32,921 bases of DNA from CAYUQT01 sp964596165 (GTDB taxonomy: Bacteria > Planctomycetota > Phycisphaerae > UBA1845 > JAFGLZ01): contig CAZQTW010000068.1 of the NCBI GenBank assembly GCA_964596165.1, positions 1-32,921 of the forward strand, in the 5' to 3' direction. Position numbers and translations under genes: made by a program. Of the stretch, positions 8,973 through 15,769 are shown piece by piece (position 1 is the stretch's first letter; each line of letters begins with the position of its first letter). Under the pieces are notes generated by a model. It searched no databases, had not been told where the DNA came from, and saw only the letters and a program-made list of their open reading frames with translations.

Positions 8973-9458
8973 GTGATATGCTTCCCCATCGCCGGGCCCG
9001 ACCCCAGGGCCGCCACGACCTCGACATCCACCCCAGACCCCGCTCGGGAAAGGCATGCCCGCCTCGACCGGGTGGCCTGATCGGAACGGGAGTGGGTATC
9101 ATAGCGGGGTATCGTGCACGGAAGAAACCCACGAGATGACATCATAACGAACTATCGCCAACCGATCGTGTCCGGGCGACATCACTCCGAGCGCTCGCAT
9201 CGCCTTCGCCACGTGTTGGCAGTCCTCACGGCCTCCGCCGCGCCGTTCTCCCTTCTCAACCGTTTCACGTTCCACCCTGACGAAAGCGTCGTCCTGCTCA
9301 TGCCTTGCGACGCCCGATAACGATCCCTCGCTCTAATCGGCTTCTCTATTGCCCACATGGCCTAACCTGCCAGGGGTCACCGTGTCTGAGGTGTGGTTGA
9401 TGGGTAAAGCGCACCGTGAATCGACCGCACGGTACTGCAATGCGAAGGGGAAGGAAAA
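8973..9458. other. Divergent intergenic region, mostly featureless
   Basis: No gene of normal quality is visible. A TATGAT box reading toward the symporter lies at 9098-9103 on the minus strand, but no good -35 is found 16-19 bases away. The open frame at 9114-9320 (plus) is His/Arg/Ser-rich and lacks a ribosome site, so it is not called. The last 20 bases hold the strong ribosome site of the small ORF at 9459. Confidence 0.4.
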
Positions 9459-9575
9459 ATGCACAAGGTCAGCATAATGGCGTTCGTCGTGATGATCGGT
9501 TCGATCCTCTACTTCGTCATCGATTTGGAATCGGTTCTCGGCGGTGTGTGGATGCTCAGCCGCTATGCGTGGTGA
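9459..9575 (+). CDS. Putative 38-residue single-span membrane protein
   Basis: ATG at 9459 is preceded by AAGGGGAAGGA five bases upstream, one of the strongest ribosome sites in the window. The product starts MHKVSIMAFVVMIGSILYF and continues VIDLESVLGGVWMLSRYAW. Residues 4-20 are a hydrophobic helix with a positive residue (Lys3) before it, so one membrane span with a short tail containing Asp22, Glu24 and an Arg near the end is expected. I recognise no family. It lies 85 bases upstream of the first thioesterase, but a separate promoter for that gene lies in between, so cotranscription is not assured. Codon use is ordinary. It may be a real small protein or a leader peptide. Confidence 0.45.
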   Translation: MHKVSIMAFVVMIGSILYFVIDLESVLGGVWMLSRYAW

Positions 9576-9596
9576 CGGCGGGCGAGCGTTGAGCCC

Positions 9597-9625
9597 TTGT
9601 CATGCCGGAATCTGCCGACTACGAT
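9597..9625 (+). promoter_or_regulatory. Promoter of first thioesterase
   Basis: TTGTCA (9597-9602, 5 of 6) and TACGAT (9620-9625, 4 of 6) are separated by exactly 17 bases, 35 bases before the ATG at 9661. The same arrangement, with shared flanking bases (CCCTTGTC and GACTAC), precedes the second thioesterase. Confidence 0.45.
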
Positions 9626-9660
9626 CCCACGGTGTCGTTGCGACAACCTGGGAGTCATCC

Positions 9661-10068
9661 ATGGAAGCGGTTACAGCCTATTTCAAGGAGGATCGTCTGG
9701 CCCAACTCCTCGGCGTTCAGTTGGTCGAGGTCGGCAAGGGACGAGCCAAGACTCGCCTGGTTCTGCAGGACAACCACATGAACGCGGCGCATATGGCACA
9801 CGGAGGGGCGATCTTCACGCTGGCCGCATGTGCCTTCTTTGCCGCGGCCAACTCGCACGGCACGTTGGCGCTCGGAATCAATGCCAGTGTCACCTTTCTG
9901 AAGGCGGTCCGCGGCGGCGAATTGATCGCCGAGGCGGTTGAGAACTCGGTGAATCCTCGGTTGGGTTCGTACACCGTAACCGTTCATACCGCGGAAGGCG
10001 AGTTGATCGCCACGTTTCAGGGCCTGGCGTATCGCCGGCCCGAGAGGCAAGTCGGCCGTCGCGCATGA
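9661..10068 (+). CDS. PaaI-type hotdog thioesterase paralogue lacking the catalytic Asp
   Basis: 135 residues, a single hotdog fold of PaaI length. HMNAAHMAHGGAIFTLAACAF corresponds to the active-site segment: Asn41 and His47-Gly48-Gly49 are kept, but the position equal to E. coli PaaI Asp61 (in LADTAF) is Ala56 here (codon GCA at 9826-9828). PaaI enzymes hydrolyse hydroxyphenylacetyl- and other acyl-CoA thioesters in the cytoplasm; loss of the Asp should impair normal catalysis. ATG at 9661 has GGGAG six bases upstream; the frame is open to 9544 but that part overlaps the small ORF and promoter. A close paralogue with the Asp follows 127 bases downstream. The copy may be a heteromer partner, a binding protein or an enzyme with altered chemistry. 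Confidence 0.85.
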   Translation: MEAVTAYFKEDRLAQLLGVQLVEVGKGRAKTRLVLQDNHMNAAHMAHGGAIFTLAACAFFAAANSHGTLALGINASVTFLKAVRGGELIAEAVENSVNPRLGSYTVTVHTAEGELIATFQGLAYRRPERQVGRRA

Positions 10069-10120
10069 TCGTTTACCTTTCCCGCGGGGTCCTTGACGGT
10101 AGGGTACGGCTGTTCCCCCC

Positions 10121-10149
10121 TTGTCGCCCGGTACCCCTTGGACTACAAC
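10121..10149 (+). promoter_or_regulatory. Promoter of second thioesterase
   Basis: TTGTCG (10121-10126, 4 of 6) and TACAAC (10144-10149, 4 of 6) are 17 bases apart, 46 bases before the ATG at 10196. It matches the promoter of the upstream paralogue in spacing and in the surrounding CCTTGTC and GACTAC bases, which suggests the duplication included the control region. Confidence 0.4.
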
Positions 10150-10195
10150 GTCATGGGAACGGCGGTACGCAGCCCGCCGAATCGAGGAACCACGC

Positions 10196-10603
10196 ATGCG
10201 TCATCTGAAGGAGTTTTTCAAGGCCGATCGACTTGCCGCGTACCTTGGAATCGAGCTGCTGGAGGCCGGAAACGGACGGGCCAAGACCCGCCTCGAAATC
10301 AAGGATCATCATCTGAACGCCATGAACGCCGTCCACGGCGCGACCATCTTCGCGCTGGCCGATTTCGCCTTTGCCGCGGCCTGCAATTCCCACGGCACCG
10401 CGGCGGTGGCCATCAACGTCAGCATCACGTTCATCAAGGCGGCACGGGGCGGCGTGTTGACGGCGGAGGCGGTCGAGGAGTCCGCCAACCCCAAACTCGG
10501 ATCATACAGGATCAGCATCACCAACGAACAGGGCGAGCTGATTGCCACGTTCCAGGGGCTGGCGTACCGAAAGAAAGACACGTTGCCTTTGCCGCCCCCG
10601 TAG
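10196..10603 (+). CDS. PaaI-type hotdog thioesterase
   Basis: 135 residues, same length as and clearly homologous to the preceding gene: shared FK-DRLA, GRAKTRL, NSHGT, NPKLGSY/NPRLGSY and the identical GELIATFQGLAYR. The active-site segment HLNAMNAVHGATIFALADFAF keeps Asn41, His47 and Asp56, although the usual HGG is HGA. It should hydrolyse an acyl-CoA thioester in the cytoplasm; in the E. coli phenylacetate pathway PaaI removes dead-end CoA esters, but no other paa genes are nearby. ATG at 10196 has GAGGA seven bases upstream; the frame is open to 10121 but that includes the promoter. Transcription would run toward the oppositely oriented binding-protein gene. Confidence 0.9.
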   Translation: MRHLKEFFKADRLAAYLGIELLEAGNGRAKTRLEIKDHHLNAMNAVHGATIFALADFAFAAACNSHGTAAVAINVSITFIKAARGGVLTAEAVEESANPKLGSYRISITNEQGELIATFQGLAYRKKDTLPLPPP

Positions 10604-10661
10604 GATGCTCCCCCTGTCGAAGCCCCCGTGGCCGGCAAGGACTCTGTGTGTGTGCGAACGA

Positions 10662-11654
10662 CTACGTCGGCCGGACCTTGGGCGGATTGATCAACTTCTG
10701 CATTTCCGGCTGGTTCATGTTCTCTTTCGTGACGACGGCCGCGCCGGTATCGATGCGCTTGGGCACCTCTTTACCCGCCCTGGAATCCACGATACTCTTC
10801 ACGCCTTCGTATCCCATCTTGTAGGGGTTCTGCACGACCAGGCCATGGATGAATCCGGCTTGCATTCCGGCGATCAGATCGGGCGACGTATCGAACCCGA
10901 CGAACTTGATCTTCCCCGCCAACTGGCGACCCTTGAGGGCCTCGAGGATGCCGGCCGCACTTGACTCATTCGATCCAAAAAGACCATCCAACGTGCCCTG
11001 CGCCCTGGTCAGGATGTCCTCCGCGGCGTTCACCGACTTCTCTCGCAACGAGTAGCCCCACTTCTCATCGACGAGTTCCATCTCGGGGAACTCCTTCTTG
11101 AGCGTGTCGCGGAACCCGGCCTCCCGTTCCATCGTGCTCGCCCCGCCGGGCTGGCACTTGACCATTCCGACCTTGCCCTTCTTGCCCAACAGTTCGGCCA
11201 TCCTTCTTGCGGCCAGAACGCCGCCCTTGTAGTTGTCCGTGGCCGCGAAGGTAACGTAGTTGGACGGGTCGCACTTGATGCCCGAGTCGAAGATGGAGAT
11301 GGGGATGCCCTTCGCGTGGCATTTCTTGACGACATCCGCCAGCGCCTCATCGTGGGTCGGCGCCAATACAACGCCGTCCACCCGCTGTGTAATCATGTCC
11401 TCGACGATATTGATCTGATCGGCGAACCTGCCCTCGTCCGTCGGGCCCTTCCAGATGATGTCGACACCGAACTCGTCCGCCGCCGCCTTGGCTCCGGCAT
11501 GCACCGAGGTCCAAAAATCATGCGTCGTGCCTTTGGGTATCACGGCGATCTTCGGCCGACCTTCCGGGGTGGGTCCGCCGCTCGACGTCGACTGTCGGCA
11601 TCCCGCAATCACCAGGAAGCAGGCAAGCGATCCGATCAGACACCGATATGACAT
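10662..11654 (-). CDS. Ribose-type periplasmic sugar-binding lipoprotein
   Basis: 330 residues. A lipoprotein signal ends in VIAGC with Cys19 as the lipidated residue, followed by a Ser/Gly/Pro linker. The mature part is a type I periplasmic binding fold (Peripla_BP_4): KIAVIPKGTTHDFWTSVHAG at its start, QRVDGVVLAPTHDEAL, then IPISIFDSGI, then VGMVKCQPGGASTMEREAGF and IKFVGFDTSPDLIAGM near the end. These proteins deliver ribose, xylose, galactose or related solutes to ABC importers, but no permease or ATPase gene is in the window, so it is an orphan here. ATG at 11654 has AAGGAG about 8 bases upstream. It is the last gene of the UroD-RraA-ProC run. Confidence 0.9.
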   Translation of the reverse strand: MSYRCLIGSLACFLVIAGCRQSTSSGGPTPEGRPKIAVIPKGTTHDFWTSVHAGAKAAADEFGVDIIWKGPTDEGRFADQINIVEDMITQRVDGVVLAPTHDEALADVVKKCHAKGIPISIFDSGIKCDPSNYVTFAATDNYKGGVLAARRMAELLGKKGKVGMVKCQPGGASTMEREAGFRDTLKKEFPEMELVDEKWGYSLREKSVNAAEDILTRAQGTLDGLFGSNESSAAGILEALKGRQLAGKIKFVGFDTSPDLIAGMQAGFIHGLVVQNPYKMGYEGVKSIVDSRAGKEVPKRIDTGAAVVTKENMNQPEMQKLINPPKVRPT

Positions 11655-11719
11655 GGGTGCATCTCCTTAGATACTTGGCCTCAAAGATTGCCCACGGCGC
11701 AAGACGCGCCTCCGCGAGC

Positions 11720-12538
11720 TTACATCCCGAGTTCCTTGCCGCGGCGCACGGCGGCCAGAACGGCTTGCTTGATCGCCTCATGAACGCCGGCCCATTTCAT
11801 CGAGGCGATTGCCGCCTCGGTCGTCCCGCCGGGACTGGTCACCTGTCGCCGGAGTTCCGAGGGGTCGGTATCCGTCTCCACCAGCATTCTCGCCGCCCCC
11901 AGGCAGGTGTACTTGGCCAGGGTGAGCGCCTGATCCCTGTCCAGCCCCGCAGCCATGCCGCCCGCGACGATCGCCTCCGTAAAGTAGTAAAAGTATGCCG
12001 GTCCGCTGCCCGCCAATGCGGTCACGGCGTGCATCAGGTCCTCGTTCTCGATGACCAGGGAACGTCCGCCCGCGTCCAGCACCCGTTGTGCCAGCGCAAC
12101 ATCCGCATCCGTCGCATGACCGCCGCGGCAGATGCCCGCCATGCCCGCGCCTATTCGGATGGGAAGGTTGGGCATCACGCGAACGATGCTCAGGGTCGCG
12201 TGTCCGAGGGCCTTTGCCAATGAGCCTGTCGACCACCCGGCCATGATGCTCACGATCAGTTGGTCTTCGGCAATGTGGGTTCCGAGCTCGGCGGCAATAT
12301 CGCCGAACGTCTGGGGTTTGATGGCCAGAATGACCGTTTCGGACCTCTTGGCGACCGTGCCGTTGTCCTCCGTAACGGTCACACCGTATTTCTTGGACAG
12401 CAGGTCCCTACGTTCCGCGGATATGTCCGAGACGATGATCTTACCGGGGGGACAGACGCCGGCCCTGATCACGCCGGCGATCATTCCCTCCGCCATATGT
12501 CCTCCACCGATGAAGCCCAACGAGTACGATCTGACCAT
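11720..12538 (-). CDS. proC: Pyrroline-5-carboxylate reductase
   Basis: 272 residues, the usual ProC length. The dinucleotide motif LGFIGGGHMAEGMI lies at residues 8-21; VRVMPNLPIRIGAGM is the conserved mid-region. The C-terminal signature includes ALAGSGPAYFYYFTEAI and RRQVTSPGGTTEAAI, the dimerisation helix and active-site loop. It reduces 1-pyrroline-5-carboxylate to proline with NAD(P)H in the cytoplasm. ATG at 12538 follows a GAGGAG ribosome site about 7 bases upstream. It sits 78 bases after the RraA-family gene and 65 bases before the binding lipoprotein, so it may be cotranscribed with genes that are not part of proline synthesis; whether this reflects a catabolic role or chance clustering cannot be told. 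Confidence 0.96.
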   Translation of the reverse strand: MVRSYSLGFIGGGHMAEGMIAGVIRAGVCPPGKIIVSDISAERRDLLSKKYGVTVTEDNGTVAKRSETVILAIKPQTFGDIAAELGTHIAEDQLIVSIMAGWSTGSLAKALGHATLSIVRVMPNLPIRIGAGMAGICRGGHATDADVALAQRVLDAGGRSLVIENEDLMHAVTALAGSGPAYFYYFTEAIVAGGMAAGLDRDQALTLAKYTCLGAARMLVETDTDPSELRRQVTSPGGTTEAAIASMKWAGVHEAIKQAVLAAVRRGKELGM

Positions 12539-12616
12539 TCCGTGCTCCTCTGTGAGTATTCAGGTCCGTATTGTATCCGCCGGAGCCCTTCAGGCCATGC
12601 CTCATCCGATCGAGGG

Positions 12617-13387
12617 TCACCATTCACCCTTCTTGCCGTACCGGCCGGAGGCAGCCTTTCGAAATGCCGCCTCGGCTTCATCCAGTCTGTTCAGGACCTC
12701 CTGCATGGGCAGCCCCGCCGAGGTTCGAGCGGCGGATATCACGGTATTGCATTCGTTCGCATCCATGAAGCGAGAGGCATCGAGAAGCGCCTGTTCGTCC
12801 TCCATCGGGATCGCTAGGAAGCCATGCTGATCCGCGTGAATGAGCTGACCCGGCTGAATCTTCGTCCCGAAGACCTCCACGGGGCATCCCCAGCGGACAG
12901 GCCACGCATGGGCATGACCCACACACAAACGCCGTGCGAGTGCCTTGAAGCCCGCGTTACACATCTCGCCGCAGTCGCGGATTGCGCCGTCAACGATCGT
13001 CCCCACGCATCCCAGGGCCCGATGGACGTTGGCGTTGACCTCACCCCAGAAGGAGCCAATGACTTCCGGCTTGTCCAGATCTTGAACGACGGCGATCTTC
13101 GGTCCGGGCTGGGCGGCGACGTATCGTCGATAGTCGGCCCACGCGTTGGGCCTGGCCGCCTTGTGGCTCCGGCTGCTGGGTTCGATGACCACGGTGACGG
13201 CATAGCCGACCATCGGCCCCATTTGCGGCATGAAATCCTGCGCCTCTTCGCGGTTGCAGACCCGAGCGGCCGAGTCCTGCCGACTGACTTGCTCCCAACC
13301 GTTGTACACCGTGGGGGTGCTCAGTCGTTTCAGTTGCAGCAATTCACCCTGCGACAGGAGTTGTCTGCGGACCGGTCCGTCCCTCAT
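12617..13387 (-). CDS. RraA-family protein (HMG/CHA aldolase-like)
   Basis: 256 residues. The family core is seen as GCVGTIVDGAIRDCGEM, whose Arg-Asp pair binds the metal and substrate carboxylate in class II 4-hydroxy-4-methyl-2-oxoglutarate/4-carboxy-4-hydroxy-2-oxoadipate aldolases, and as DQHGFLAIP near the C-terminal third. Relatives include aldolases, oxaloacetate decarboxylases and the RNase E regulator RraA. It is longer than RraA (about 160 residues), with an extended N-terminus, and therefore fits the sugar-acid/keto-acid lyase branch rather than the RNase regulator. ATG at 13387 has an AAGGAGA ribosome site 6 bases upstream. It lies between the UroD-family gene and proC, with a 78-base gap on each side. 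Confidence 0.85.
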   Translation of the reverse strand: MRDGPVRRQLLSQGELLQLKRLSTPTVYNGWEQVSRQDSAARVCNREEAQDFMPQMGPMVGYAVTVVIEPSSRSHKAARPNAWADYRRYVAAQPGPKIAVVQDLDKPEVIGSFWGEVNANVHRALGCVGTIVDGAIRDCGEMCNAGFKALARRLCVGHAHAWPVRWGCPVEVFGTKIQPGQLIHADQHGFLAIPMEDEQALLDASRFMDANECNTVISAARTSAGLPMQEVLNRLDEAEAAFRKAASGRYGKKGEW

Positions 13388-13465
13388 TATCGTCTCCTTA
13401 ATGGCCGCGGTTCCGACGGACTCAGAAACGGCCCGGCAACATACCGAAAGCGGCTCCCGCTTCCC

Positions 13466-14683
13466 TCAGCCCCTTCCCAGGGCCTTATACATCGCCTCGA
13501 CGTTGGCCGGAGGCACATCGGCCAGGATGTTGTGGACCTGTGTGAACACGTATCCGCCTCCGGGGGCCCAAATGTCGACAGTACGGCGGACGTGATCGTA
13601 AACCTGTTGCGGGGTCGCCCGAGGGAGAATCTTCTGCGTATCACACCCGCCGCCCCAGAAGGCGAGATCTTTTCCAAACTCGCGTTTCAGCTCCTCCGGT
13701 TTCATTCCCGCGGCGGAGATCTGCACGGGATTGATCACGTCCACGCCGGCCTCGATCAGATCCGGCAAGATGGGGCGAAGAGAGCCGCACGAGTGCAGAA
13801 AGACCTTCATCTGGGAGTGCTTCTTGATGTGCTGGAAAAGGACCTTGTGGCGAGGCTTGAAGACCTCCCGATAGATCTGCGGCGAGAAGAACGGGCCCGA
13901 CTCGGTACCCAGGTCGTCCCCCATCTGGATGAGCTGCACGTACCGGCCCACCGCCCCGATCACCTTGTCGAGGTTCGCCAGGTGGATCTCCACCAGCCTG
14001 TCCAACAGCCGCTCGACACCCGCTCGATCCTCGATCAGATCGACGAGGGCGTTGTCGATCCGCCGCAGAAAGGTCAGCCACTCGAACAGATTGCCTCCGA
14101 ACCCAATCATCAAGGCGCGATCCGTCGTCTCGTATAGATGCCGGCAGTGGTCGCTCATTCGCCGGAGGTTTTCATGGGACAGGCCACCGGCGAACATCGG
14201 CGTCGGAATGCCCGCCCACATCACCAGCGGCATGAGCGACTCCAATCCATTCGGCGGGATGGTCAACGAGTCCATCGGCCAGCACGTCTGCGTCACGTAG
14301 CAGCACCCCGGTGGCATTTCCGCGATCACCTTGCCCTCGGCATAGACGCGCCAGAACCCGTCCTCGCGGCGAGGCTGAAACCAATCGGGCACCTGACCCG
14401 GCGACCCATCCGGGAGCGTCCAATCCCGCCAACACGCCGGAAACTGCCAACCGGCGTCGAGCGCATCCGCTCCAATTCGATCCAGCAGGCCTTGCTCGGG
14501 TTCCGCCAATTGTTGCACGAGGTCGTACACTCGCGTATGCCCTCCTCGTATCCCAAGGTGGGCCTTCAATCGGTTGTAGGCAATCGCTTGAATCCCCGTG
14601 GACCGCATCGCCCCGAGATCAACGGGAACTCGATCCGGTTCCTTGTAACTGAGCGCCGTCATGATCCGATCGCGCGAGGTCAT
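13466..14683 (-). CDS. Uroporphyrinogen decarboxylase-family (UroD/MtaA-like) protein
   Basis: 405 residues. The N-terminus MTSRDRIMTALSYKEPDRVPVDLG is the typical start of the UroD/MtaA/CmuA superfamily (given as MTSRDRIMTAL then SYKEPDRVPVDLG). VFLHSCGSLRPILPDLIEAGVD contains the His-x-x-Cys region that binds zinc in the methyltransferase branch (key residues HSCG), and a Cys follows in FWGGGCDTQ. This supports a cobalamin:CoM-like methyltransferase or a related unassigned planctomycete subfamily rather than heme-pathway HemE, which lacks the zinc ligands. No corrinoid protein gene is nearby. ATG at 14683 has GGAGG about 8 bases upstream. It is the first gene of the minus-strand run that continues with the RraA-like, proC and binding-protein genes. 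Confidence 0.85.
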   Translation of the reverse strand: MTSRDRIMTALSYKEPDRVPVDLGAMRSTGIQAIAYNRLKAHLGIRGGHTRVYDLVQQLAEPEQGLLDRIGADALDAGWQFPACWRDWTLPDGSPGQVPDWFQPRREDGFWRVYAEGKVIAEMPPGCCYVTQTCWPMDSLTIPPNGLESLMPLVMWAGIPTPMFAGGLSHENLRRMSDHCRHLYETTDRALMIGFGGNLFEWLTFLRRIDNALVDLIEDRAGVERLLDRLVEIHLANLDKVIGAVGRYVQLIQMGDDLGTESGPFFSPQIYREVFKPRHKVLFQHIKKHSQMKVFLHSCGSLRPILPDLIEAGVDVINPVQISAAGMKPEELKREFGKDLAFWGGGCDTQKILPRATPQQVYDHVRRTVDIWAPGGGYVFTQVHNILADVPPANVEAMYKALGRG

Positions 14684-14826
14684 ATCCGAATCCTCCGACT
14701 CACGGGCCGGCTCGAATTATCGGGAAGCCGTCCTCAGCGTCAAGGCGGACCTGCTGTTGAGCGGGGCTTTTCCTGCCCCCGAGTCCCTGGGTCCTGAGAC
14801 GGGTCTCCGCTCTTGCTATTCAGACG

Positions 14827-15495
14827 TCACTTCGCGGCGGGGATTGTGCCGGGCAGAGATGTCGGTTGTTCTTGCCGGCCCATGATGTCCTCGATCGTCT
14901 CCTCGGGCTCCTCAATGAGTTCGTAGCTCCCCGGATAGTGACTCAGGATTCGTCGCAGAAGCATCCCCTCCATTTCGGGATCGCGACCCACGCGTACCCA
15001 GTGGGCGGCCTCGCCTCGGCCGGGCAGGTCGCCCTGCTCGCTGGGCATCTTGGCGTCGAACATGGCCAGGGCTCCGGACGGCGTCGTCACCTGTCGCTCG
15101 GGCACGCTGTAGCGGAACACGTCCACTCTGACAATCACGCGATAGCGCCCCGGTTCAGGCCGGCGGCGGATCTTGATTACGGCCTGGCGCTGTATCGTGT
15201 GCAGGCTTGCCTCCGTCATCTGGTAAAGCCCGATGGCGTCGTCCCGCCAGAATTCAAACCATTGCCGACTGGTAATCGGCAGGGTGGTGATGACGCCCTC
15301 TCGGCGGTCTTGGCGGTCCGGCCTGAAATCGTAGCGCTGAAGCACACGGAGAACCGTATCCCACATCGCCTCAAAGTCCGTCTCCTCACTGGTGATCACA
15401 TCGGCTTGGACGGGTCCGTACTCCGCCGGGGGGTCGAAGCACCCGCCCGACAGCATGGCCGCTAAGCCAAGGAAGACGACGGCCGACGAAATCAT
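14827..15495 (-). CDS. Lipoprotein of unknown function
   Basis: 222 residues. The N-terminus MISSAVVFLGLAAMLSGGC is a lipoprotein signal (lipobox LSGGC, Cys19). The mature part contains WDTVLRVLQRYDFRPDRQDR, then EGVITTLPITSRQWFEFWRDD and EASLHTIQRQAVIKIRR. This pattern of 'transform the variance, then membrane-adjacent beta strands' is seen in planctomycete lipoproteins I remember, but none has a known role. The frame is open upstream to 15882, but that part is Arg/Ser-rich and overlaps the divergent hydrolase gene on the other strand, so the start at the signal peptide is chosen; the ribosome site there is weak. Probably anchored in the outer or inner membrane, facing the periplasm. Confidence 0.75.
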   Translation of the reverse strand: MISSAVVFLGLAAMLSGGCFDPPAEYGPVQADVITSEETDFEAMWDTVLRVLQRYDFRPDRQDRREGVITTLPITSRQWFEFWRDDAIGLYQMTEASLHTIQRQAVIKIRRRPEPGRYRVIVRVDVFRYSVPERQVTTPSGALAMFDAKMPSEQGDLPGRGEAAHWVRVGRDPEMEGMLLRRILSHYPGSYELIEEPEETIEDIMGRQEQPTSLPGTIPAAK

Positions 15496-15769
15496 ATCTT
15501 GCGCATACCGACCTAACGGCGTGGCTCTGAGCACAGGTGACTCCGATTGAGTGACACGCGAGGCGGCGTCGGGCCCCTCGTGTGGACTCCACAGTAGCAT
15601 ACCCAGGTCGCTCGATACAAGTTGGGCGCGGCCGTGGGGCGTGACGGTCGGCACGGCCCCGCAACGTCTCCTCCCGCCGTCGACGGCCGTTCCAAGTCGA
15701 CTACGCGCACGCGGCGAGTCCGCGTATGATGGTCGTCTTTCTGGCGCCCAGAGCGAGGGAACGCGAAAC

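Noticed and set aside
9114..9320. GTG-initiated 68-codon frame
   Set aside because: No ribosome site, and the composition is typical of non-coding GC-rich DNA.
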